Assembly (NCBI GenBank): GCA_963573305.1
Contig: OY754329.1
Location: forward strand, 61,563,084 to 61,627,083
Direction: 5' to 3'
Length of the DNA: 64,000 nucleotides
DNA from: Pyrrhosoma nymphula
Lineage: Eukaryota; Arthropoda; Insecta; Odonata; Coenagrionidae
The translations under genes and the position numbers were made by a program. This document shows, piece by piece, positions 11,895-23,299 of this stretch; position 1 is the stretch's first letter, and every line of letters starts with the position of its first letter. The notes beneath the pieces were generated by a model. It made no database searches. It was given only the letters and a program-made list of their open reading frames with translations, and was not told the DNA's origin.

Positions 11895-12069
11895 GCCTGG
11901 TCTACACGTAACGTTTTGACGTCAGTCTTGCATGATCTGGAAAGACTGACCAACAAGACTGACACAAATCGTGCGGCTACACTGCTCAAACTTTCGCTCA
12001 GACTTTCACCCAGTCTTTCGCTCAGTTGTTCCGAAATCATCAAGGAGGAAGAAGTGTTAGTGACGACAA

Positions 12070-12094
12070 TTTTTGGGCACTATGTGCCCAAAAA
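12070..12094. repeat. 11-bp perfect hairpin in the Harbinger subterminal region
   Basis: TTTTTGGGCAC - TAT - GTGCCCAAAAA pairs perfectly across a 3-base loop, just upstream of the transposase exon. It is probably part of the element's regulatory end; no function is shown. Confidence 0.6.
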
Positions 12095-12159
12095 CTGAAG
12101 AAAAAAATTAAGTCTGCACGTCGTTCACGGTGATTACGGGAGTGGTAACTGAAGAGAGG

Positions 12160-12475
12160 AACATTCTGCCATGTTAATCTTCTCCGAGAACTACAGGAGG
12201 AATCAGATGATTGGCGTAATTACTTACGTATGGACATAGACACGCACCGTAAATTGTTAACGCTTGTAACCCCTGAAATATAAAAGCAAGACACAGCTAT
12301 GAGAGCGGCTATCAGCACCCACGACAAACTAACCACTACATTAAGGTTACAAGCGACTGGCAGGAGCTACAAAGACCATGAATATACAACAATAATTTCG
12401 AAACAAGCTCTTAGTTTCATGATAACAGAAACCTCTGAAGCTATATACAACGTTCTGAAAAAGGTATATTTAAAG
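12160..12475 (+). pseudogene. Harbinger transposase, N-terminal exon (inactivated)
   Basis: The frame reads LLRELQEESDDWRNYLRMD, then KLLTLVTPEI, an in-frame TAA, KQDTAMRAAIS, then KLTTTLRLQATGRSYKDH and ETSEAIYNVLKK. This is the standard N-terminal region of PIF/Harbinger transposases (YLRM...L...V.P.I.K.DT.MR..IS...KL..TLR.LATG.SY.....ETC.AIY..L). One nonsense codon sits just before KQDT. The exon ends TTTAAAG|GTAAGT at 12475, a good splice donor, matching the intron-bearing structure of many Harbinger transposases. The downstream DDE catalytic exons are not present. The protein would have cut and moved the element together with the accessory gene product. Confidence 0.75.
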
Positions 12476-12893
12476 GTAAGTGAATAAAACGTACGCATAT
12501 TTTAAGTTTTGAAATAAAAACTAAATTTTATTAAAGTAAATGTCAACTTCGCAAAAAATGATGATGTAAAACCTTTGATGAACATAAGCAATCGTTACTT
12601 TCATTTAAAAAAAGAAGTTTCAAGTATTTGCTCCTACAAACTGAAATATATTTTTTAATTTCACGATCAGTTAATAAATTCATTCAGTGGACTATAAAAT
12701 TTTAAATAAATATTAACTGTTTGAAAAAGTAAACGTAATAAAGAAAACAGAAAACTTTTTATAGGGATTGCCTAACTTTTGGGATAATTCCCGAAATCAG
12801 CATAGTACGCCGAAATTCCTGGTAAAATTGAGGAATTCTTGATATTTGTATTAGTACTACTTGAAATTGTCACAGGCTGAACTTGATAGGTAA

Positions 12894-13375
12894 CTAGGTT
12901 GTAGAACCCATCGTGCTATTGGGAGGATTTGTCTGATGATTACAAGGAAAACTCTGTTGCATTCTAAACTGCCCTTCGGAAAAACCAGCACAGTTCACAA
13001 CTTTAAAGTCTTTCGTAATTGCTTCCAGTTCAGCTTCAAAGATAACATCGTTAATAAGCTTTCGTGCAAAGATACTTTGGCTCCCTTTTAGACCGCGTAA
13101 TTTATGAGCTACATATTTCCAGTAAGTATCAAATTCATCATCGGAATGAATGCTTTCAATTTCTCTCCAGCTAGTTGAAGTACTTCAGTAATTGGATCAT
13201 TGCTGGATCGTTTCCTCTTCCTTGTGATCGAAGATCGGCCGCTGGACGATAATGTGTTACAGCTTGACACATTTTTGCTGGCAGTTTCCGTTCTTCCATC
13301 TCCTGGTGCTGGAGAAGCTGAGAATACAGCCACAGTATTTCCTCTTCAACTACTGATTCATATTCATCTTCCCCC
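12894..13375 (-). pseudogene. Harbinger accessory MADF/BESS-like protein gene (frameshifted)
   Basis: On the minus strand a Ser/Thr-rich linker with ITRKRKRSSNDPITEVLQL (about 13200) leads, after a one-base frameshift near 13150, into DDEFDTYWKYVAHKLRGL and then IFARKLINDVIFEAELEAI. That last part is a BESS-type helical motif as found at the C-terminus of MADF-BESS proteins, the class that often forms the second gene of Harbinger elements. The frame ends at a TAG at 12896-12894. Upstream, TTTATTGTGTTTAG|GGGG near 13375 looks like a splice acceptor, so the MADF-coding exon would lie further right; I could not recognise it. Head-to-head orientation with the transposase exon supports a shared origin. 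Confidence 0.6.
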
Positions 13376-13560
13376 TAAACACAATAAAGAGCATGTTGCT
13401 TATTAAGAGGTTTTTATCGAATTCATGGTTCATTATCGAAACTATGTCGAAGTCGAAGTGGCTTGCTCTCAAACACTATGCCTTTCATGCATTTCAACAT
13501 ATGATTTAATACATCTTTTAACTTCTGTGATGTGCTGCGTAATTTTAGGTACTATTGGTA

Positions 13561-14710
13561 GCTTTTGATAATATTAGAATTTCTCAAGTGATAAAAAAAA
13601 CAGGGATGCACTGATAGGCTCGGAATCTCCCCTAACTCGTTGAAGTCTAAGCGCGGGGCTGTGTCCAGATTGCCCGCACTTAAATAATTCACCCCTGGCG
13701 AGTACGGGGGAGTGTGGGGGGAGAGGGAGTCCGCCCTGACCATCCTCACGCTCCTTCAATGGTTGAGCCCGTTCCGCCACAATTCTTCCCTCACTTCCAT
13801 TTCGAATTTCATTCTGTCACTCAATCCCGGATGACGAAGGTCGTGTACGTCAAGGGGTAACCGAGACCCGCATCATGACGGGAGCAAAACGAATCGATCC
13901 GTGTGCTCCGGTGCAGAAACTTCGATCGGGGGAGATCAATGAATGGAAGGCAGTGTGAGTCCTCTGTTGAAACGTTGCACTGATCCTGGATGACGTTAGC
14001 CGTCTCCAGGGGCTCTTTCGACCGGCAATAGTGGAACAAAGGGTATGTTAGGTCCAGGGTGCTCAGAGCGAGCCTCTGCTTTTTCTTTCCCTTCAAGCAG
14101 CTCTCTTGAGCTTGGCCGTCGCAATATTGCAATTTTGTCGATTTCTCCGCCAATAGCTGAAGTATCCAAGTACTCTAATTGCAACCATATGCTGTTACCA
14201 CTCATTTTCTCCTTTATTTGCCACAAACATCGAGTCTGTGTTTGACGAGTACCGGCTTACTATTCCTAGGACTGAACTTTTGGCAGTAAAGGATATTTTC
14301 TGTGGAATCAACATCTAGTCTTCTTCTTTTTATCCGTAATGGCAGTAATGACCTCAGCTGTTGATATCCTCCCCAATTTACTGCTATCAGCTGTACTCAA
14401 TCATGCCAGTGGCCACGATCTTGGTGGTAAGCCTTGCTTGGTACTCAATGAACCTAATTACAAGCAAACACCCAAACCTAAGTACATATACAACCGTCGT
14501 CAAGTTGCATTCATAAACTCTCTCTATTCAAGCTGAGTAAATTTCGTGGTTTCGTTAGACACTATTTTTTGCAAACGCTAGCGCGCCGTTCGCATTTGCT
14601 CGCAATGCCGATGTTTTCTCCACGGCTAAAAAAGTTCCTTGTTCTATGTACATATTTCAATAGAATTTTTCCCATGCAGATGCAGCTTTTTGTGAAGGTC
14701 ACTGCTTCCG

Positions 14711-14782
<72 letters not shown>

Positions 14783-15962
14783 GCTTCATGCGTAATGCTG
14801 ATTGCGTTAGTTCTACAACCAATTATTTGTCGTTAAGGGTATCGCGAGGCTGAAATTTTGCTGTCGAAGTAAATGTTACTACAATGACAGCTCTCGGTAA
14901 AAGAGTATTAATTTTTATACTCGTAGATAATTCAACGTGTAGCGTTTGGTATTTTCTTGACTAGGAGCTCATTCTTTAGTAAGAAGGAAGCATATTTTAA
15001 CTGAGGTGAATGCGTAAACAATATGTACATAATCTGATCTTAAAATATCGTGCAAAATTGTCCCTAAGTGACTTCAGCCGGAAGAGTATGCCTTAGCTTG
15101 TAATAAATCGAGTCATCCCTATCTATAGGATGATTGTTTTTAGACAATGGGGCAGTCCTATACGCGGCTAGGGCTATCGTCGGCCTTAGTGTAGGCCGGT
15201 TATTCGGATCCCTGATCGTCCATGGGTGCTAAGTTGTGTAGCAATGATTTTCAATGCACGTCTTGTCGTTTCAAAGTGTACTCAAATATCGCGGGACCCA
15301 AAAGCGTCTAATAGTTAAACTTTTAACTTTTTTACTGGGATTCTCGGATATTTTCTCGAAAAAGGCAGTAATGAAATTCAGGTAAGAATTTAAGATGAAT
15401 AAGATAAAACGATCGTGTTAATAACTTTTTAGGGAAATGATAGACTAATCTGGTTTTTAGGTTGCTGTCGACATAACGTTGTTAAAGACGAAGATATTGG
15501 AGCAGAAAAATCTCTGTTAATAACTTGTTTCTTGTCCCTATTCAATAACTCTTAACCCAGTGTCTTTATGATATGCAACATAGTATTAGTTCGGCCCCTA
15601 TAAGTAACTCTCTCTCTTCCCAAAAATGACTATAGTTTAAGGATAAATGTCTCATTCACCTTTTTTCACATCACATTCACCAGCAATCTCAATAAATTAT
15701 ATTATATACAATATTGTACTGCAACGAACGTTTTTTTTACACTCGAAATAAGTATTTAATTACTGTGCACATAAACTTAATGTGACTTTCAGAGGATGCC
15801 TGTATGAAAGCTATCATCTTTGACTAGTTTAATGTCAAAAGAAGTCTCCAAAGTAACTGACTGCATACTGTTTTAGAGATTTTAATGCATAACGAAGTTA
15901 ATTCATCGTGACAGAACTATGCAAAGTTCAGTATCCATAAAAATATCACATTTAAATCTGGT
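13561..15962. other. Noncoding stretch with a microsatellite, no gene seen
   Basis: Includes a GC-richer portion (13600-14060) with G runs near 13700-13735, and the AT microsatellite listed separately. Open frames up to 110 codons on both strands lack recognisable motifs. A small hairpin, GGCCTTAGTGTAGGCC, occurs at about 15182-15197. Confidence 0.45.
14715..14781. repeat. (AT)n microsatellite, 67 bp
   Basis: An uninterrupted AT dinucleotide run of about 33 units. It creates spurious Tyr-Ile repeat frames on both strands that are not genes. Confidence 0.95.
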
Positions 15963-16250
15963 TAAGGGAGCGTGGTGGCCTAGTGGGTAGAGCACTTGGC
16001 TGCTGATCGAAGGGTCCCGGTTTCAAATCCGGGTGAAGGTTTGGACGCCCCCAAACAAAAAAATCCTCGGAGTACGAGGTGACCCAGGGAAAGGAACCCC
16101 CTCCTCCTCACACTCACACCTCATATTCACACTCCTGTGGCTTAGTCCGGGGTGAGCTCTACCCTCAACTATCCAAACCAACCTTCTGGTTGAATCACTG
16201 AGTGAGTGACTCTGGGTAAAACATGAACGAAAAAAAAACGATTGCATAAA
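15963..16250 (+). repeat. tRNA-derived SINE, well-preserved head
   Basis: GGGAGCGTGGTGGCCTAGTG begins a tRNA-like head whose TGGCCTAGTGGG is a near-consensus A box (about 15974). GTCCCGGTTTCAAATCCGGG (about 16013-16032) is a near-perfect B box with a pairing T arm. The tRNA-unrelated body then runs through GGAGTACGAGGTGACCCAGG to an A-rich end (GAACGAAAAAAAAACG, about 16222). Both promoter boxes are good, so this copy may be relatively young. It is not a tRNA gene: the acceptor arm does not pair. Confidence 0.75.
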
Positions 16251-18743
16251 ATACAGTGTGCATACGTGTATAGTTGAAATCAATTTCGGAAATCTGTGTA
16301 CCTAACTCGTGAGTCATCGTTTGAACTAAAACGGTGTAGCATATTGGCAGGATAAAATCTCTTTATTAGCTGTACATATGAACATTACATGATGCTTGTT
16401 TTTGCTTTCAAGAAAATGCTCCTCGTTTATAACATGAGTGGCCTTCCATGTTGGTTTATTGTTTGGAAGTTCTTTAAAAATAATAAGATGCCGGGCGAAA
16501 ATTATTGAAAGCGAAAGGAGTTATTTGTTTTTGCTCTTCCTGTCAAATGATTTTAAGTAGAGACATGAGATGGCACCACGATGCTAAACATCCAAAATTA
16601 GGTGTCAAGTAAAACAAAAGAACGCTAAAAGGCCTCCACAGAGATTTCCCATTCGATGGAGTCATAGGCGTCTGATATTTTTCAGGCGTGCGGGGAATTT
16701 TATGGATATCTGCCAGTTACGACTCCTTGAAAACGGGTTTGTTAGACCAAAACGTTATACAGTGGCGGAGGATATATTTTTTTCATCATATACGACATGC
16801 TCGACGCGGGTCGCAAATTTTCTTGCTTCTCATCGACGAAGAACAAAAATTTCCATTAATGGGAGACGAAAATTTTCCAGTAGTTCGTCATATTTATTTT
16901 AGTGCATTCGTGGATGCAAATTGTTGTTACATCGGCAATAACCTTAGCTCCTTGTGAGTTATTGATTTTTCGATTCACGTCATGTGGTTCACATGTCCTT
17001 ATTCAGCTTTAGTGTATGTTATTCCGAGGCGCATAAGACCAGTCAACGTCAAAAGCAGAAATTCTTTAGATCCCTTCCCTGTTGAGAAGCGTTAACGTAA
17101 TATGTTAGAAAAAAAACATGGTAATATATTCCTTTTTTGCGTTCATAAAATGCTATTTTAGATTTTAAAGTTTTATTTTGAAGATTTTAGCAATTTGTAA
17201 TCCTTTCTTTAATCGCCAGAAGTGGAGTGCTACTAAAGCGGAAAATTCATTTAGTCTCTGAATTTTCCCCATAACTCTTGGGCCGGGCCCCTTTTCCCCA
17301 AAATTCTACAGCCCCCTCTTATTTTATGTCCACTTTCAAAATACTCGGAGGGATGTATGAACCATAAGAGGTCGGCGGTTGATATTAATTCGATTTTATT
17401 CTGGTAAAATTTGCCCTAGGTGTCCACGTCGTCAAAACTTACCGTAATCCGCCGAAAATACGCGATTTCCTTTGCGTTCCTGCAAAAGTGCTCGTCTCCA
17501 TAATGGTCTATCCATTTCTTTTCTTCATTTTTCCTTCGCTCCACAATTTAGGCTTCATTGTGTAATTTCCCCAGCCATGACGAGTTTTTTGTGCGCGTCA
17601 CCTTACTATTAAAGACTCAGTGATAAAAAACTCTTCGGGTTATGTTACACAGGTGGCGGGAAAGGGAATGTCCATGAAAGGAGATACCTTTAGAAAAAGA
17701 GGCTAGATACAAAGCGAAAGAGTTTGGTCCGAGCGTTGCTAGCGTTCTGTGGACAAGGGGGCTTCCTATTCATCGCCAGCGTGTGTAAATGCTCGTGTGT
17801 TGTCTCCCACGCAGGTGCCAGAGGGCGCAAATCACCCAGCCCGTGGAAACAAATGCAGTATTTTTTTCGGGAACAGATGAGGAAAATAAACTCGTCAACG
17901 AAGTTTAATCAATGGAGACCATTTATCTTTGAGGTGACTTGTAATTATCACCATTTAGTCGCATGTTTACTCATAAATATGCGGGCTTAAAACAGATACG
18001 TGTGAAATATTTTTTCCCACAATGTTGACATTTTTCTCAAATTCTGTTCATCTGTGTTTTCAGTGCGATTTGTGACTCGCTTTCAAATTGATATGGGCAC
18101 GAACTCTCTTCTTTTGAATTAATATTGTATCCGTCCTAGTCGTTTGGCGTTTTTTCTGTGACCTTTTTAACTCGTTTATATGTTGCTGATGTCATAGGCA
18201 GTAACGAGAAAATTAATTAACTAACTGTGCAGCTACAGAAATAAATTATTTGTAATCAGCATGGTTATATTCTTAACTGTCTCCATTTCTCCTAGATTGG
18301 AGGCGCTGAGACGCTTGATACTATTCAGTACCATTGCTTGGAACAAAATTTAGTAATAAAATACAGTAACAACTACCTGATGCCCTTTACCCTGTTATGA
18401 GTTCCCATTTTAACCTAGAGCTTGTATTTTAGTAGTTCCAGCGATTTCGACATTCAATTAATTTTATCTTTACCTTATTTTTTATTTCCTTCTTAGTTTC
18501 TCATTATTCCTTATAATTATCGGGATGTAATGGAAATGGTGTAGGTGTATCGAAATCTCTAGATGGTGGGTTTTCAATATTAAAAAATTGGAAATGTTCA
18601 TTTTTACTGTCTTTATTTTGAGAGATTTATTAATTTTTCTCCCATTGTGTGAAACTAAAAAATGCTACCTATTCCCATATGGTTTTTTATTTACTTCAGT
18701 ATCTGAAATAAGCATAGCAAGGGATTTCGGGATTAAGGGAACA
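16251..18743. other. AT-rich noncoding stretch, no gene seen
   Basis: No frame with recognisable domains and no element ends recognised. Short frames near 16688-16957 and 17724-17990 look like chance. The stretch borders the piggyBac element on its left. Confidence 0.5.
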
Positions 18744-21166
18744 CCTTCGGTGAACCAGGAGGGAAAAATTACATCCCGAACCACGTGGTGTAGACCCCTC
18801 GGAATATCTGCCTCTAAAACAGGTTGTTTTTGGTTTGTCTATTTCCCCTTCAGTGTGCCATTTTTAAACACATTTCTATTACAATAAAACAATCATGGAC
18901 AAAATAATGTAACTTTTTATTGTTTAGGAGCTAGAAAACAAATATATATATATATATATATAGAATATGTCCTTTTCTCAGTAACTTTTAACAATATTTT
19001 TCACATGGAAAACAGTTAATTCACGGTAGAAATAAAAATTATAAGTACAGGAAATAAAGATATGCTTATAATTATAAATACTTATGTATAAATTATGCTT
19101 ATTATAAATACAGGAAATAATCAGTGTTCTTGACGTAATTCTTGGCAACTCTCAGCACATTTTCACAAGACATATTTGCATATTTTAAGCATACTAGAAC
19201 TTCACATCGTTCACAATAATATTTTGTCTTTCCTCTCTTTCTGTCACATTCTTGGCAACGCATTTTAGGCCTAGGTCTTTTGGCAGGTGGTTCCTTTCGT
19301 GTTTTACCGAGGAAATTACAAATACGCAGACGTAAACTTTTGGCAGTGGCGGATTGTCTCTCCTAATTTTCATATTATCTTCAACTAATGAGATTCCCAT
19401 TATATGGAGAAATTCTCTTAACTGATCAGTTTTCCCACTCTCTGTCCCATTGTTCAGCATATATAATACCATAGCATTGATGATCGCATGATTTAGCGTT
19501 GACCAAAATATGGTTAGGGGCCAGCGCTTTGAATTATAGGAGACGTCATATGTCCTAGGAAGTTTGTCGACGACATCGACTCCACTTTTTATTGTAAAAA
19601 GTAATTATTGATGGCTTCCTTAGATCTCCAGTTTCAATATCTATTTCCTTATCGCGATGTAGAGAGAATATAATGACTGATTTGCGTGGCTTTGGCAAAT
19701 AGGAAACCAAGGTGAAATCTTTTTGGAATCCGAAGAGTCAGGCTTTTTCATCCCGCGTTGTCTGGAATGGTGGTGGAATGCATGTTTTGTTTACCCGCAA
19801 AGTCCCTAGTATGGTAAGTTTACAAAGTCAATTTTCTGTTGTTCCGTAGCTTGTAAAAAAGTGTCCGTCGTAACATTTCTACAAGAACTAGAAGCACAGC
19901 GCATCAAACGACCGACGTCGTAAGGTTTGTTGCTAACAGCGAAAGGACTATTTTCTGGTTGCATACAGCAGTATTTTTCCATGTGCAATGTATTAAATGT
20001 TTTTGCATCTGCTAATGCGTAAATTTTCAGACCGTACTTGGCCGGCTTGCTCGGAATCTACTGCCTAGATGTACACCTTCATCAGAAGGTTTCGAGCTCT
20101 TCGTCTAACGTAAGATATTCAAATGGTGTGTACACTTTTTGACAGTTTTGAACAAAGGTTTCAAATATGTCTGGAGTGGGTACCAAGCGACCGGTTTTAA
20201 TTATTTCGTCCCGTTGCCATACCATCATCAAATCTCAAATTGTTGAGCAAAAATGTGAATCTATTTTTAGAAATAGTATTAAGGAATATTTCGATTCCAG
20301 TACCATCTGATGACCACAAGTCGTTGAGATTCTGCCTAGCAGAACGAAACAAGCCGGCTAAGAACAATAATCCAAAAGCAGCATTTATCTCAGTTTTTGT
20401 TGTTTCGGAATGCAGAGGATCCGTAGTAGTACTGTCTTGAGATTGTGGTCTAGATAGAAGTATGTTTGCGTTTGTGTGTGTTATTAATGATTTCAAAATA
20501 TCACCAGTAAAAATATGTACCTCAAACACTCACCTTGAATTTTTCTGCAGTTGGCCTGACGTTTCACTCCTGGTAAATGTGTAATTATGTTCTGGTACGT
20601 GAATCGGTCCTTAGTGGCTCCTTTTTCCACTTTGTGTAGCCATATTTACTGGTGTAGTAGGTACTGTCTTCAATCAGATGACTCATCTCCAGAACTATCC
20701 TCTTCAACTTCCTCGTTTGTTGAATAGTCGGATTTGATGCTCAAATGATCAGTCGCTACCTGCCGGAACAGATCATCTGTCTCATTGTCATTCTCTTAAA
20801 TCTTCAGTTATTTCATCAGGCCGCATTCGAGACGACATTTAAGTCTTAACAAGTTTTTAATCCCAAAATAAAACATAGTATAGTCAAAATCATTTCAATT
20901 GTTTGATATATATAACTAAAAATAAAGAGACGTGTAATTCACCTTTATAACTACGTCCCGAACCATGCGAGGTCTGAGGGACCCTAATACATTTTACGCA
21001 CATGTATACGTGCAGGACTGAGCCGTCGTCACTGCACGGTATGGCAACGTCACAACTCCTAAGTACGCGAAGTGACAAAGTAGGCCTGATATTATTAAAG
21101 CGCTGACTAACAATAGGTGTTTTTCCTTACTCGGGGTCCGTCAGACCCCACCTGATTCACGGAAGG
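18744..21166 (-). mobile_element. piggyBac transposon, near full length, inactive
   Basis: Terminal inverted repeats CCTTCGGTGAACCAGG (18744-18759) and, on the minus strand, CCTTCCGTGAATCAGG (21166-21151) match at 14 of 16 positions. Inside the right end, GGGGTCTGACGGACCCC is a palindrome of the type seen in some piggyBac ends, and a diverged counterpart (GGTGTAGACCCCTCGG) lies in the left end near 18787. The 2.42-kb span is the usual size of an autonomous piggyBac element, and the transposase remnant fills its middle on the minus strand. The TTAA target duplication is not intact at either edge. A (TA)n run at 18942-18962 lies in the 3' non-coding part. Confidence 0.8.
19102..20838 (-). pseudogene. 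piggyBac transposase pseudogene
   Basis: The ATG at 20838 begins MSSRMRPDEI, then an acidic Ser-rich N-terminus. Downstream frames give NIITHLPGVKRQAN, then GDILKSLITHTNANI, then VYTPFEYLTLDEEL with the first catalytic Asp (codon 20105-20103). CRNVTTDTFLQ holds the second Asp (19865-19863) and SGVDVVDKLPRTYDVSYNSK the third (19577-19575), followed by RWPLTIFWSTLNHAI. The C-terminus is a cysteine-rich domain (MRCQEC...YYCERCEVLVC) ending at a TAA at 19102. All three catalytic aspartates and the Cys-rich domain are recognisable, but several frameshifts and stops break the frame (near 20790, 20680, 20520, 20190, 20070, 19800 and 19270), so it is dead. In life it would cut and paste the element at TTAA sites. 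Confidence 0.88.
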
Positions 21167-22549
21167 TTGAACATTTTTTATCATAACATTATCGTAAAAC
21201 TGCTCAGGAGTGATTTTTATTTGCCGAAGTTGATGTATTGTGATTTATGTTACTACATATTTTCCTATATTACTTTGCTCGGCTGTTGTCGTTTTGAACC
21301 AAATTCGTAAATTTTAAGTATCACCGCTTGGCTCAAGTCATGGGAATAGGGATCTTGTAATGTCAAGAAACATTTCATACCTTCTCCTTTATGATGCATG
21401 ATTTACTGGCCATCGTTCTCCATAATGCAGCTGGAATTTAAAAATGAGTTTTGAGATGCATGAATGCCTGAGAAACGGACTTGAACTGCATTTCAATATA
21501 AGGGTGGTAAATGCACGGCTCCTTATCTGAGGTGTTGGTTTTCTCATAGGCCGTAATAAAAGATCCGTTTTGCGGTATGCCATTAAAGGGAAGCCCTTGG
21601 TTTATGATCAGCATCTCAAAGGGAAGGACGCTGCCGTTGGTTGTTGCAAGCTTGTCCGCTTCTCCTGCGATTGTGTCAGTTAAAATATGTCTTTTCTTAC
21701 TACGCCGCGTTTAACGGGAAACCGTGGGTTTGAGCGAGTGATAAAGGTAGACGACCTCTGGCCACCAGGGGTCGAACTCAATTCTTCAGCTACAACTGAA
21801 CCTTGTCGTCAACATTCCTTTCGTGTCTCCCGATGGTTTTAACCTTTAATTCTAATGCTGGCGTTTTGTGTCGCGTTAAGAGTAATTGTGAAATTTCCGT
21901 GTTGTGAGCTGTTCTTGTAATAATATGGTTGTTTTTATGATGCAGGTTCATTCATAAACTTATTCCTAGTGCCTTTCATAATTTTTTATCTATAATTGTA
22001 ATCAAAGCAGTATGTCTTCCTTTTCGTACAAAAATCGATCCCATCGATTACTGTGAAAGATTGGCGACCTCTATTATGGAAATAAATGTGAATGTTTAGT
22101 CGTTACAAATCATGTACATTCCTTTTTGGCTGGAAAACTTTATTTGCAGAAAATTATTTATTTATGCGTAAAGTGGTCTTGATTCAGCCCATTTGATGAA
22201 GAGTCATTCTGCATTTGCGGCAAGGAAGGGTGATGATTCATTGTCGATGCCAGTTTTTTTAATATACATTTTTTGGAAATGGGTTACAAACTAATGCAGC
22301 CATCATACAGAAATTCCTCCTAGTGAAGGCCGAGTCAAATTTTCGTCACGAAGCTTCGGTCATGCTAATTATTACACAGTTACTTGCGTTACTGCGTGCT
22401 TTTTCTTGTTTAAAATTTCGGAATAAAACATCTCAGCTCTTCAGGATTGGCCATGTGGTTGGTGGTATTTTTTTCCGTGAAGGCTTTAGCCGTCACATCA
22501 ATTTATATTTTAAAGATTTAGTTAATTTAATGTCTTATACTTTTTCTAA
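21167..22549. other. Noncoding stretch; possible tRNA-like fragment, no gene
   Basis: Around 21765-21780, CACCAGGGGTCGAACTCAAT reads on the minus strand as GAGTTCGACCCCTGG, a possible B box of a decayed SINE, but no A box is clear. The rest is AT-rich and I see nothing in it. Confidence 0.35.
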
Positions 22550-23065
22550 AAGCCAGTCTTCGTTCTCGTGGCCGTGGGGAGATTTCAACGGCCGGAGGAT
22601 GTCCATCCGTCAGGCTAGGCGGCTCCAGGAGACGGTTTAAGGGGAGGGTCGAGAGAGGAAGAGTGGCCGGCGATTCGCGAGTGGGCGCCGCAGCGTGGAT
22701 GCACATCGTCTTCTCGTCCGAGAGCACCTTTTGTTTGCGATGCGGTGCACTTCGTGCCTCCGGGAGCCCTCGGGCGTGCTTGCCAAGTCGTGAGTGGTTA
22801 GGTGGTGGCGGGAGGGATCTTTCTTGGGCGTGCGGGGGCGGAGGGCGGCGCGGGGCCAAAGGCAATGTATGTACTCTCCGTTCCAATCTCTCCCTCTCAC
22901 CTTCGCCCCTCACATTTCCCTCGAATGTCGTCTTGTTTGCGCGATCGTCTCGCCTTCCTCGTTGAGCAAGCAGCCTGCGCAAATACGAGTGCAAGTTTTC
23001 CTCTCCGGGAGATGCAGCTAATGTCGTCGCAAATTGGGGAGGGGGGTTGGTTTTACTTTGGGGGG
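22550..23065. other. GC/CpG-rich block inside the putative intron
   Basis: This ~500-bp block is strikingly richer in G, C and CpG than the flanking sequence. It has long open frames on both strands, including a 192-codon minus-strand frame rich in Arg, Pro and Ser (23105-22527). Composition alone produces such frames, and none shows a domain I recognise. It could be an alternative promoter or an unannotated exon, or simply an unmethylated island. No splice pattern was confirmed. Confidence 0.4.
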
Positions 23066-23245
23066 ATTGACCGGAATGACACACTTCTTTCTCCACGAAA
23101 GTCATCGTAAAGGCTAGTGTATTATGTCTTGGGATTTCAAATGTACCCTATCTCACCTTAATCACAAATTTACCTCTTGAGAAAAAAACTAATGGTTTGA
23201 GCTCGTTTCCGTATATCCTTTGTTTGTCAAAGACTACCTAATTCC

Positions 23246-23299
23246 AATTCAAATGGAGGGATCCGGGCTCGAGTCCCGGTCAAGGCGAATTCAAATGGA
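23246..23299 (+). repeat. 30-bp tRNA T-arm insert flanked by a perfect 12-bp direct repeat
   Basis: AATTCAAATGGA occurs at 23246-23257 and again at 23288-23299. Between the copies lie 30 bases including CCGGGCTCGAGTCCCGG, a B-box/T-arm sequence with a perfectly paired stem. The layout is that of a retroposed insertion with target-site duplication, but the insert is only a tRNA T-arm-sized piece. It may be an extremely short SINE or tRNA-fragment retrocopy. Confidence 0.6.

Larger units (their letters stand above)
11895..13560 (+). mobile_element. Degraded PIF/Harbinger DNA transposon carrying both element genes
   Basis: The left end, GCCTGGTCTACACGTAACG (11895-11913), looks like a Harbinger terminus. 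It is followed by subterminal repeats of the type CTTTCGCTCAG (near 11992 and 12016) and a TTTTTGGGCAC hairpin (12070-12094). Inside are a rightward transposase exon (about 12160-12475) and a leftward small DNA-binding-type gene (12894-13375). Two separate genes of this kind are the known Harbinger arrangement: a DDE transposase plus an accessory MADF/Myb-like protein. The catalytic part of the transposase and the right terminal repeat are missing, so the right limit is approximate. Confidence 0.65.

Noticed and set aside
14562..14853. Frames with Tyr-Ile repeats on both strands
   Set aside because: They are translations of the (AT)n microsatellite.
15963..16040. Possible functional tRNA gene
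   Set aside because: Good A and B boxes but no pairing acceptor stem, and a SINE-type body and A-rich tail follow.
22527..23105. 192-codon minus-strand frame, the longest in the window
   Set aside because: Composition-driven Arg/Pro/Ser-rich sequence with equally long frames on the other strand; no domain recognised. The block is kept as a CpG-rich feature.
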